Assembly (NCBI RefSeq): GCF_017355875.1
Contig: NZ_JAFEWC010000001.1
Location: 2,418,001-2,482,000, forward strand
Source: Aridibaculum aurantiacum
GTDB taxonomy: Bacteria > Bacteroidota > Bacteroidia > Chitinophagales > Chitinophagaceae
Direction: 5' to 3'
Length of the DNA stretch: 64,000 bases
Of this stretch, positions 16,553 to 23,708 are shown piece by piece. The notes below the pieces were generated by a model. The model ran no database searches, was not told the DNA's origin, and saw nothing but the letters and a program-made list of their open reading frames with translations. Position numbers and translations under genes: made by a program. Position 1 is the first letter of the stretch. Each line of letters starts with the position of its first letter.

Positions 16553-19426
16553 TTACAAGTTAAATGTTAGCCTGCCGTATACATACCTGCCGTTGTAGCC
16601 AAATTGCGACACAGCACGAGAATACGTAAAGCGACCAGAGGATGTACTGTTGAAATGTTCCTGCACATCAGGATACACATCAAACAGGTTGTTTGCTCCC
16701 ACGTTGATTGCAAAACGCTTGTTGATGTCGTAAGTGAAGCTCAGATCAGTAAGCGTTTTTCCGCTAAATCTTTGATCAAGCGTTTCGCGTTGACCTGTAA
16801 ATCCATTTACAACAAGAGCAGCTCCACCCGTAGTGTCAGCCAGGAATGTGGTGCTTCCAAAACGTGAAAAGCGCAACAGTGTACCAAACTTGCCTACACG
16901 GTATTGGAGAGACAAGATCTGCTTGTTCTGCGGACTCTGCGTTTCGATACGCGACTGGTCAAGACGGTTGAAATACCTGCCCAATTGGCCAGAGTTGATC
17001 AATACATCTGATCCATGAATGATAACCTTATCATTCTCATCTCTCCTTACACGATTTTGAACGGTTGAGTGAGCAAGCGTTACATTCAGGTTATGCTTCC
17101 CTCCTAATTTCACTGCGTAGCTAAGCACGGCTTCTAAACCTCTTGAGCGGGTGTTGATACCATTTGCAAATACAGATGCACGATTAGCGCCGGCATTGTT
17201 CAATTCAGCTGTTAAAGCAGGGTCTGTACCACCATCAAAAGCGTTCGATAAGATGATGCGATTGTTGATGTCTACCTGGTACGCGTCAACTGTCAGCTCC
17301 AGGCCTCTTGCCAATCTTGAAGTAGCTCCTAATGAATAAGAAATAGACGTCTCTTGCTTCAGTTGCGGAATTCCAAGTATCTGGGCAATTTTAGAATCAT
17401 TGGTAAAAGTTCCGGCTTGAACAGGAACAAGTTGACCATTGATGGTAATGAATTGCGTAGTCACCTTTGAGTAGTGCTGCTGTTGAAGAGAAGGTGCCCT
17501 GAAACCAGAAGAGGTAGCACCACGCAAGCTTAGCCAGTCTGCCAACTTGTAGCGTGAAGCAACTTTATAATTCAGCGTAGAGCCGAAATCAGAAAAATTC
17601 TCAAAACGCAATGCAGCCGACACCAGCCATTTCTTTGTTATGTCCAGCTCATTGTCGCTATACAAAGCAAAGCTGCGCCTTGTCCAGGTACCTGCACTTT
17701 CAGGTAAAAAACCTGCGAAAACCTGTGCACCTGCAATGGAAGCTAATCCCCTGTCGGTAGTAAGATTTGCATACGAGTTAAATTCCCCGGCTTCAATACC
17801 ATAACCGTCTACTTTGAACTCCGCTCCTACTGCAGTGTTCAAACCTTCCAGTACATCATGGTTTTTTGAAAGATCAAGATTGGTGATAGATTGCCATGTC
17901 CTGGTCTTACCACTGTTGAAGCTCGTTTGCAACTGCTGTGGAGTGATGCCAGGTAAATATGCTTGAGTATAATTCACTGAATTATCTACCAGGTAAGTGT
18001 AAGTGTTAGCGCCGAAGGTTTCACTTGCATCAAATCTCCAGCTACCTAATTTACCACGTATACCTGCCGAAGCTGAATAATCGCGTACACGTGAATTTTG
18101 TTCTGGCAGAAAGCCATTAGGATAAAGAGCTCTTACTGCTGCAGCGGCTGCTGCTGAACTGCTGTTGCTTGAAGGAAAGCTTCCACCAACTCGGATGCTG
18201 TTTGGATAACGATACAAACCTGCAGCATTACCGTTTTTACCATTGGCTAAAGCGTAAGCATATACTTCCAGGTTGTCATTGATTGGATAAGCAAAGTTGG
18301 CTACTACGCCACCACCCTCAATTCTTGAATTTCCAAGACGCAGATCAAAATCGTCTCTTGTTAATCCTTTAGCAGCATTAATGCTATCTGAAACGTCCCT
18401 GCCGTTTACGCTGGGCCAGATCTGGCCGGTATACAACCCGCTACGGTTGGTAGCACCACGGCGCAGGTATTCTGCAGAAAGGTTCAAATATCCTTTCTTC
18501 AGGTTGAAGCCATAGTTAAGTGTTGCCTGGTAATTCTCACCATCGTTTGCATTCACCTTACCAGGAAGCTGGTTATTTGGGTTCAAACGGTTATAAGCGT
18601 AGTTCTTATCATAGCTCGAAATGTGTTGACCATAGGTAGTCGAAAGGCTAAGGCCGGTTCTCTTTTTTAGAACAATATTAATAACTCCCGCTATAGCATC
18701 CGATCCATATTGTGCAGAAGCGCCATCGCGAAGTATCTCTACTCTTTCAATAGAACTGGCAGGTATGGAGTTCAAGTCCGTTCCAACAGTACCACGGTTA
18801 ACGGTTCCATTTACGTTCACCAAAGACGACTGATGATAACGCTTGCCATTCACCAGTACCAGCACCTGGTCTGGACCAAGTCCGCGTAAGTGCGCCGGGT
18901 CAATGTGATCGGTACCATCGCCTAAGGTCTGGCGAACAGAGTTGAATGAAGGAGCAAGAAAACTAAGCAACTGCGATAGGTCCAGCTGACCTACCTGTCC
19001 TGTGATCTGAGCAAGAGGTATGACATCCACCGGAACAGCTGTCTCAATAGCGCTACGTTTAGGATTACGTGAACCTACTACTACAACGGTATTGGCATTA
19101 GCAACAGTTGCCAGGCTGATAGCCGGAAGTACGGTAGTATTATTTGATATATTAACTGATACACGCTGTGTTGCCTGTCCGACATAAGAAACTACTAACG
19201 TATAGGTGCCCGCTGGAAGCGACAACCTAAACGTGCCGTCACTATCGGCAACCACGGTGTTTTTTGTTTCTTCTATAAAAACGGTAGCGCCGCTAAGGGT
19301 GTTACCCGATGCGTCTCTTACAGTACCGGTTGTAGATATGTTTTGAGCGTTGGCTATAACGAGCGTAAGAGAAAAAATAATAATCAGAACTAATCCTTTT
19401 AAAGAGGAAGAAGCTTGTACGTTCAT
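16553..19426 (-). CDS. TonB-dependent receptor with carboxypeptidase-regulatory-like N-domain
   Basis: 957 residues. Signal peptide (about 1-27), a CarboxypepD_reg-like domain (about 30-110; GTVRDASGNTLSGATVFIEE), plug domain (about 120-255, with LRGLGPDQVLVLVNGKR and GASAQYGSDAIAGVINIVLK) and a large barrel ending in YGRLTFNL. It should import a large or scarce nutrient across the outer membrane using TonB energy; the substrate is unknown and no SusD-like gene is adjacent. Upstream on the same strand are a cysteine-rich leader ORF (19598-19684) and an intrinsic terminator (19541-19572), 115 nt before the start, so its expression is probably controlled by premature termination. Confidence 0.88.
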   Translation of the reverse strand: MNVQASSSLKGLVLIIIFSLTLVIANAQNISTTGTVRDASGNTLSGATVFIEETKNTVVADSDGTFRLSLPAGTYTLVVSYVGQATQRVSVNISNNTTVLPAISLATVANANTVVVVGSRNPKRSAIETAVPVDVIPLAQITGQVGQLDLSQLLSFLAPSFNSVRQTLGDGTDHIDPAHLRGLGPDQVLVLVNGKRYHQSSLVNVNGTVNRGTVGTDLNSIPASSIERVEILRDGASAQYGSDAIAGVINIVLKKRTGLSLSTTYGQHISSYDKNYAYNRLNPNNQLPGKVNANDGENYQATLNYGFNLKKGYLNLSAEYLRRGATNRSGLYTGQIWPSVNGRDVSDSINAAKGLTRDDFDLRLGNSRIEGGGVVANFAYPINDNLEVYAYALANGKNGNAAGLYRYPNSIRVGGSFPSSNSSSAAAAAAVRALYPNGFLPEQNSRVRDYSASAGIRGKLGSWRFDASETFGANTYTYLVDNSVNYTQAYLPGITPQQLQTSFNSGKTRTWQSITNLDLSKNHDVLEGLNTAVGAEFKVDGYGIEAGEFNSYANLTTDRGLASIAGAQVFAGFLPESAGTWTRRSFALYSDNELDITKKWLVSAALRFENFSDFGSTLNYKVASRYKLADWLSLRGATSSGFRAPSLQQQHYSKVTTQFITINGQLVPVQAGTFTNDSKIAQILGIPQLKQETSISYSLGATSRLARGLELTVDAYQVDINNRIILSNAFDGGTDPALTAELNNAGANRASVFANGINTRSRGLEAVLSYAVKLGGKHNLNVTLAHSTVQNRVRRDENDKVIIHGSDVLINSGQLGRYFNRLDQSRIETQSPQNKQILSLQYRVGKFGTLLRFSRFGSTTFLADTTGGAALVVNGFTGQRETLDQRFSGKTLTDLSFTYDINKRFAINVGANNLFDVYPDVQEHFNSTSSGRFTYSRAVSQFGYNGRYVYGRLTFNL

Positions 19427-19540
19427 GAGTTTGTTTGAATTTGATTTTGATGTTTTGTTTAGTAGCTATTGTTTAATTGGCTACAACATCGGTCTGTATG
19501 TATGTTCATATTTATTTTGGTTTATCGTTTTGTGTATGTA

Positions 19541-19572
19541 AAAAAGAAAAAGCCTCCCAGGGTTGGAAGGCT
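19541..19572 (-). terminator. Intrinsic terminator in the TonB receptor leader (attenuator)
   Basis: On the minus strand AGCCTTCC (19572-19565) pairs with GGGAGGCT (19558-19551) over eight positions including one U-G, with loop AACCCT, followed by TTTTTCTTTTTT. The wobble becomes a mismatch on the plus strand, so the signal is minus-strand specific. It lies between the leader ORF and the receptor start. Confidence 0.8.
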
Positions 19573-19672
19573 TGTATATAATGAGGTAATGACAATATTA
19601 CTTTACAGCCTTCTTCATAGGTAGACAACAACCGCAACAACAGTTTGTAGACATGCAGTGGTTATGAAGGCT
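19551..19672 (-). promoter_or_regulatory. Attenuator-like alternating RNA segments 1-2-3-4
   Basis: Minus-strand segments: 1 = AGCCTTC (19672-19666, codons 5-7 of the leader ORF); 2 = GAAGGCT (19613-19607, codons 24-26); 3 = AGCCTTC (19572-19566, terminator 5' arm); 4 = GGAGGCT (within 19558-19551). Pairs 1:2 and 2:3 are perfect seven-base helices, and 3:4 is the terminator. A ribosome halted on the Cys codons (codons 15-20) would hinder 1:2 and leave 2 free to pair with 3. A ribosome reaching the stop would cover 2 and allow 3:4. Confidence 0.6.
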
Positions 19673-19684
19673 CGATTTGTTCAT
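19598..19684 (-). CDS. Cysteine-rich leader peptide (28 aa)
   Basis: ORF from ATG at 19684 to TAA at 19598. The peptide starts MNKSSLHNHC and contains the cluster CCCGCC at residues 15-20 before ending MKKAVK. Six of its 28 residues are Cys and two are His. A second in-frame ATG is codon 11. No signal peptide or membrane segment. It lies 25 nt upstream of an intrinsic terminator and 171 nt upstream of the TonB receptor ATG on the same strand. The position and codon content fit a regulatory leader peptide sensing Cys-tRNA supply, or a nascent metal-binding peptide. It could instead be a free-standing small protein. Coding is inferred, not proven. Confidence 0.6.
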   Translation of the reverse strand: MNKSSLHNHCMSTNCCCGCCLPMKKAVK

Positions 19685-19691
19685 TGCGATG

Positions 19692-19699
19692 CAAATGTA
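19692..19699 (-). promoter_or_regulatory. -7 promoter box of the leader transcript
   Basis: TACATTTG on the minus strand, a full TAnnTTTG match, ends 7 nt before the leader ATG, so the transcript would be leaderless or nearly so. A TTG lies about 22 nt upstream, slightly far for a -33 element. Confidence 0.5.
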
Positions 19700-19800
19700 G
19701 TCATTGTTTCAACATCGAAAGCAACGGCAGCAAAATATATGGAGATTTAACACACATTAACTATATGTTTTATACAGAAGAAGTGCCAGCACTACATTCA

Positions 19801-20430
19801 TTATAAACTGGCAGTGTTATCATCCGCCGGATCAGCTTCCGTAGCAGGCTCTACAGCTGTGTCGTCTGCTTCAGCAATTTCCGTCTCAACTAGCTGTATA
19901 TCCTCATCAAAAAAGATGTTCTTAGAAAAATAAACCGTAAGCGGCTTGCAGAAAACGATCATCAGGCAAGGAAGAAAGATTTTGACAATACTCAGGTACC
20001 AGTCTTCACTGCTAATGGTTTCTTCATTGGACAAAAATGCGCCTGCATTTTCTCTGAATGTGCTCCATAAGTTTGTTAAGAAGTTAGGTATAGCAATCAG
20101 TAAAGAACTTAAAGCCAGGAAAACTATTACAACAGATAGCAGCTGTTTTGCATTCACAGAGACTTTTACATTATCCGCAAATTTTGATCTTTCTACTACA
20201 AACCTGGTGATAGCGGCAGATCGAATAAGTATGATGAAGCCTATTAAAACAGAAAGCAGCCCAGAAGAAAGATAAAGAGGAGCGCCTGCTAAAAGAGAGA
20301 AAGAAGTTAGGTCTTCAAGTAAAAGTACCACCACACTATAAAAGTTGCCTATAATATAGTTTACGCCGGAGTACAGGCTTTGAATGGCCAGGTAAATGAT
20401 GAATAGGTGGACGATAGCAGAATAACGCAT
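19801..20430 (-). CDS. Hypothetical integral membrane protein
   Basis: 209 residues with about four hydrophobic segments (roughly 5-38, 45-72, 95-118, 142-165) and an acidic, Ala/Thr-rich cytoplasmic tail (about 178-209, with many Asp and Glu). No family recognised. It stands upstream of the cysteine-leader region on the same strand, 117 bp away, with its own likely promoter. It is divergent from the DUF4031 gene. Confidence 0.6.
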   Translation of the reverse strand: MRYSAIVHLFIIYLAIQSLYSGVNYIIGNFYSVVVLLLEDLTSFSLLAGAPLYLSSGLLSVLIGFIILIRSAAITRFVVERSKFADNVKVSVNAKQLLSVVIVFLALSSLLIAIPNFLTNLWSTFRENAGAFLSNEETISSEDWYLSIVKIFLPCLMIVFCKPLTVYFSKNIFFDEDIQLVETEIAEADDTAVEPATEADPADDNTASL

Positions 20431-20448
20431 GGGTTAGCAGGTTGAAAC

Positions 20449-20456
20449 CAAATATA
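20449..20456 (-). promoter_or_regulatory. -7 promoter box for the 19801-20430 membrane protein
   Basis: TATATTTG on the minus strand matches TAnnTTTG and lies 18 nt upstream of the ATG. The -33 element is not clear. Confidence 0.4.
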
Positions 20457-20576
20457 ACGAGGACGTCACCACAACAGCCTAAAATATTTTCATTTTCAGT
20501 GTCTGAATTGGGCACTACTTTGTCCTTTTGATCGTCTTACTGGCAAACATATTGCAGAACCAATGAAAACCCTGCT

Positions 20577-20930
20577 ATGCTATACACAGATGGAGTTCAC
20601 CTGGTAGCAGATAGTTTAGATGAACTATACGCTTATGCTGAAAAAATGAAATTGAGTTGGGATTGGCTTCACCTCGGCGGCAGGAATGTACACCCGCATT
20701 TTGATATATGTGGTCATGTGCGGCAAAGAGTTTTGGCTGATAAGGAAGTAAAACTCGTTTCAAAAAAAGAGATTGTACGATTAAGTAAACTCAACTATAG
20801 ACCACCTGGAACTGAGGACGAAAAGAAAGAGTGGGAAGCGCATCATGGAAAGAAACTAGATGATATACTTCCTACTGAAAGCGACTTCAATAGAATGATG
20901 GCTAACATAAAACGGAAGACCGGCTTGTAG
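20577..20930 (+). CDS. DUF4031 domain-containing protein
   Basis: 117 residues, small and soluble. The pattern of an N-terminal TDGVHLVADSLDELYAYA, a central WDWLHLGG...HPHFDI and a following basic stretch matches the DUF4031 family as I recall it. Function is unknown. The start MLYTDG at 20577 fits the short N-terminus of that family. It stands alone, divergent from the membrane protein gene on its left. No terminator was seen after it. Confidence 0.7.
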   Translation: MLYTDGVHLVADSLDELYAYAEKMKLSWDWLHLGGRNVHPHFDICGHVRQRVLADKEVKLVSKKEIVRLSKLNYRPPGTEDEKKEWEAHHGKKLDDILPTESDFNRMMANIKRKTGL

Positions 20931-21054
20931 TTTCTCTCTTTCAATTTACAAAACATGCAAACTTGGTAAGTTAACTGCCTCAATGGCTTTACCCTGCTAT
21001 CATAGGGCAAAAGAATAACATGTCTTTTTTAATGAAGAATTAAGCGCTATACGA

Positions 21055-21082
21055 CAGGCGCAGGAGCAGATAACGGCGCCTG
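21055..21082 (+). repeat. Hairpin upstream of the 58-aa membrane ORF
   Basis: CAGGCGC (21055-21061) and GCGCCTG (21076-21082) form a perfect seven-base stem with a 14-base loop. No T-run follows. It lies 37 bp upstream of the ATG at 21120 and could be a 5' UTR structure. Confidence 0.4.
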
Positions 21083-21119
21083 TGATGTACTTTTATGCAA
21101 TCAAACACCCTGAATTCGC

Positions 21120-21296
21120 ATGAAAAAGTACCTGTCGGAGAGAAATGCATTAACCGTTGTGGCCAGTATATTCTGTTTAGTGATGATCATCATTTCTCTT
21201 TTGGTAAGACAATCTGTATGGGAAGCAGTTGCTTTTGCTTTAGCCTTCAGTTTTTCTATAGAAGTTATCTGTCACCGCGCTAAAGAAAACAGGTAG
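21120..21296 (+). CDS. Small membrane protein (58 aa)
   Basis: ATG at 21120, TAG at 21294-21296. The peptide starts MKKYLSERNALTVVAS and has two hydrophobic segments (about residues 10-29 and 32-49), with a basic C-terminus ending HRAKENR. It looks like a genuine two-helix membrane protein rather than a chance frame. Its stop codon lies inside the 5' arm of the terminator at 21292-21308. No family recognised. Confidence 0.5.
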   Translation: MKKYLSERNALTVVASIFCLVMIIISLLVRQSVWEAVAFALAFSFSIEVICHRAKENR

Positions 21297-21308
21297 CCAA
21301 TAGCTACC
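21292..21308. terminator. Bidirectional terminator
   Basis: GGTAGC and GCTACC pair around CAATA. T-rich sequence follows on the plus strand (CTTCTCTTTATTTTTT) and, more weakly, on the minus strand. It serves the 58-aa ORF and the DUF892 gene. Confidence 0.6.
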
Positions 21309-21314
21309 TTCTCT

Positions 21315-22028
21315 TTATTTTTTACTGGTTTTATTTGCTGCTTTTTTAGCTGTAGCCGTAGTGGATTTAGATGCGGCTTTCTTTGGTGTAGCTGCAGTTT
21401 TTTTAGCACTACCCTGCGTTGATGCAGCTTTCTTTGCAGTAACACTACTACCCGATCCATTAGTTCCTTTTGAGGCTGGCTTCTTACCTTCTGCTTTAAC
21501 ATTTACGTCACCTTCTGCAATAGTGGTTAGCAGTTTATCAGCTTCATATTCTTCATTAAGTGTTTCTTCCAGCAGTTTAGCCACATCAGTAAGGTTGAGT
21601 TCATTAGCATACGAACGGGCAGTTCCATATCCGCAGATCTCGTAATGTTCTACTTTTTGCGCACTGGCAATAATGGCGGCATCTTTTACTGTATCCACCA
21701 TGTCTTCGGCCATTATTTTATTTCCTTCTTCTATAATGCCTTTCATTCCTTTGCACTCATGCTGTGTAATACCACCAAATAGGGATGAAAGAAAACCTGT
21801 GCTTTGGCTGGCTTCACCTTTTTTTACACCCATTAGTTTTTGCACTTTGTCAAGACGCTTACGCTGCGCTTGAGTAACTTTTAGATGCTGGCGCAAAGCT
21901 TTTTTAAGCGTATTGCTTTTTGCATTTTCAATCATCAAAGGCATTGCACCTATTATCTGGTCTTCAGCAGAAATTAAATCTTCTATTTCATGCTTCAATA
22001 ATGCTGTCAGGTCTTGCATCTTATCCAT
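21315..22028 (-). CDS. DUF892 (YciE/YciF-type) ferritin-like protein with H1-like tail
   Basis: The first 175 or so residues match the YciE/YciF ferritin-like four-helix family (DUF892): LKHEIEDLISAEDQI near the start, a Lys-rich helix, then KVEHYEICGYGTARSYA and LLEETLNEEYEAD carrying the expected Glu/His metal ligands. The role is oxidative or general stress protection (family inference). Unusual is a tail of about 65 residues made of Lys, Ala, Ser and Thr with repeated KKAAS/KKAAT words, like histone H1 tails, which suggests binding to DNA. I chose the start at MDKMQDL (22028); an ATG six codons earlier (22046) is possible. Confidence 0.8.
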   Translation of the reverse strand: MDKMQDLTALLKHEIEDLISAEDQIIGAMPLMIENAKSNTLKKALRQHLKVTQAQRKRLDKVQKLMGVKKGEASQSTGFLSSLFGGITQHECKGMKGIIEEGNKIMAEDMVDTVKDAAIIASAQKVEHYEICGYGTARSYANELNLTDVAKLLEETLNEEYEADKLLTTIAEGDVNVKAEGKKPASKGTNGSGSSVTAKKAASTQGSAKKTAATPKKAASKSTTATAKKAANKTSKK

Positions 22029-22223
22029 AGTAAATATTTTCAGCATGGATAAAAAAACTATACCTCATTCATTATGAACGCAATCGGTATATAATATGAC
22101 ACACTTAAGATTTTCATGTTGATTTTAAACTTACATAATGTAATCTTTGCGCCCACATGAGGTGTGGCCTGTATAGTATGTAGCACACAAATTGCAGGAA
22201 TCATGTAAAGTTTAATCCTTAAT

Positions 22224-22496
22224 ATGAAGATCGAGTTCAATAAAAATATCCAGTTCACAAAGTTGGTGAAAGCAGAGGGCAGGCTAAGGGAGTTTAATTT
22301 CAGAAAGATAAACAGTATCAAAGAAGGTCAGTTTACTGTAGATGTTTGTGATGACAGGGGCAACAGGAAAATCTTCAATATGCGCAAAGGTGACCAGGGT
22401 TGGAAAATAGCTTTGGAAGAAAACTTACCAGAATGGATCATCACCAATGAAGCTATTTTGAATGAGCTGATAGAAGAAGAGTTGAAGAACAATTGA
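22224..22496 (+). CDS. Small hypothetical protein (90 aa)
   Basis: 90 residues, soluble, mixed charge, beginning MKIEFNKNIQFTKLV. The order of predicted strands followed by an acidic C-terminal helix (EAILNELIEEELKNN) suggests a small alpha/beta fold, but no family is recognised. Its stop codon directly abuts the stop of the convergent DUF4268 gene (together TGATCA), leaving no room for a terminator between them. Confidence 0.6.
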   Translation: MKIEFNKNIQFTKLVKAEGRLREFNFRKINSIKEGQFTVDVCDDRGNRKIFNMRKGDQGWKIALEENLPEWIITNEAILNELIEEELKNN

Positions 22497-22958
22497 TCAG
22501 CGCAATAGCTCAAAAGCATACCGGGCATTACTCCAAAATTCATCTAAGGCTATCATACGAGGCTTGAAGAAAGAGATCAGCGCAGGCCAGTGGGATTTAT
22601 TCAAGACACTTGTTTCATCAAGCGTAGTGTATATCCGGCTGGCCAGTTTGCCTGTTTCATCATATTCCAGCATTTCCCATTTCCATTCTTCTCCAAGGGA
22701 AGCATGTAGCGCAGCCCGCAGCTGAACAAACTGTTCAAAGTACAGCTGTTGTATATCCGGGTCAGGATGAGAAACCACTATGCCAATACTCGCTGAACGG
22801 TTGGCAGCATCCATTTTGAAGTGAATATGCTTTTCACCCGTCTTATAATTTATCCAGTTTACTTTCTCTCCTTCGGCTGATAATATTGGAGACATGTATT
22901 GCCCGAATGTTGTCCAGAATTCTTGTCGTAGTTGCGATGCCTCTTGCCTTGTGTACAT
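22497..22958 (-). CDS. DUF4268 domain-containing protein
   Basis: 153 residues, soluble. The pattern RQEFWTTFGQYM near the start, INYKTG...HFKMDA, and a long central segment with FEQFVQLRAAL fits the DUF4268 family, which is often found fused to or near restriction-like nucleases but here stands alone. No catalytic motif can be named. A TAACTTTA box just upstream is close to the -7 consensus. Confidence 0.75.
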   Translation of the reverse strand: MYTRQEASQLRQEFWTTFGQYMSPILSAEGEKVNWINYKTGEKHIHFKMDAANRSASIGIVVSHPDPDIQQLYFEQFVQLRAALHASLGEEWKWEMLEYDETGKLASRIYTTLDETSVLNKSHWPALISFFKPRMIALDEFWSNARYAFELLR

Positions 22959-23116
22959 GCTGTAAAGTTATTGTTCCATCAAAAGGAAAATGAATTCTTC
23001 TAATTTTCTATCACCATCAATATCGAACCGCTGTCCGTATCAGCATAACCGTTTTAGAAAAAGATTGCGCCAAAGAAGCTAAGTTGTGTCCACTAAACAC
23101 TGATTGAATTAAAACA

Positions 23117-23680
23117 ATGAACACCAAAGAAGAAGTACTAGAACTGCTTGCTCAATATGAGCAACAATATAAAGATGAGCATGAGAATGTCGCAGCCATC
23201 AAACAGTTTGTAGCTGCATTCGATACAGGGTATTTGTATACGAGACACAATTTTACCGGCCATATTACAGCAAGCGCTTTTATATATGATCCAAATGCAA
23301 ACGCTTTCTTACTGATAGAACATAAAACACTAAACCGCTGGCTGCAACCAGGAGGTCATGTAGAAACAACTGATGCAGATATTTTAGCGGCAGCACTGCG
23401 CGAAGCAGTAGAAGAAACTAGTTTACCTGCCGATGCTTTCAAACCTCTTTCTACCATAATTGACATAGATAGTCATCCAATACCAGCTAACGATCGTAAG
23501 CAGGAGCCGGCGCATGTACACCATGATATCCGCTACCTTTTTACATGTAATTCGCAAATGGATATTGTGGTCCAGGAAGAGCATGTAAGTTCTTGCCGAT
23601 GGATACATGTTGACGAACTTCCCGAAGAAGAAAGTATACAACGCGTTGCACGCAAGGTGCAGCAGCTGTTTCAAAAATAA
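23117..23680 (+). CDS. NUDIX hydrolase
   Basis: 187 residues. The Nudix box is visible at about 79-103, GGHVETTDADI...LREAVEETS, ending with the REAVEE metal-binding core. The first Glu of the consensus appears as Asp or shifted by one residue, a common variant. It likely hydrolyses a nucleoside diphosphate derivative; the substrate cannot be told. An N-terminal helical segment (about 1-45) precedes the fold. It is convergent with the S9 peptidase, sharing a terminator. Confidence 0.87.
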   Translation: MNTKEEVLELLAQYEQQYKDEHENVAAIKQFVAAFDTGYLYTRHNFTGHITASAFIYDPNANAFLLIEHKTLNRWLQPGGHVETTDADILAAALREAVEETSLPADAFKPLSTIIDIDSHPIPANDRKQEPAHVHHDIRYLFTCNSQMDIVVQEEHVSSCRWIHVDELPEEESIQRVARKVQQLFQK

Positions 23681-23683
23681 AAA

Positions 23684-23702
23684 AGGCCCCGAGTTGGGGC
23701 CT
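23684..23702. terminator. Bidirectional terminator
   Basis: AGGCCCC and GGGGCCT pair around GAGTT, between convergent stops at 23680 and 23709, with A/T-rich flanks. Confidence 0.75.
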
Positions 23703-23708
23703 TCTACT

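Larger units (their letters stand above)
19427..19800. other. Leader region of the second TonB receptor
   Basis: The gap holds a promoter box, a 28-codon cysteine-rich ORF, a set of alternative pairing segments and an intrinsic terminator, each listed separately. The remaining 114 nt between the terminator and the receptor ATG are A/T-rich with no other structure seen. Confidence 0.6.

Noticed and set aside
22058-22321. 87-codon hydrophobic minus-strand ORF
   Set aside because: It overlaps the start of the 22224 gene and the DUF892 promoter region, with A/T-driven Ile/Leu/Phe content and no family match.
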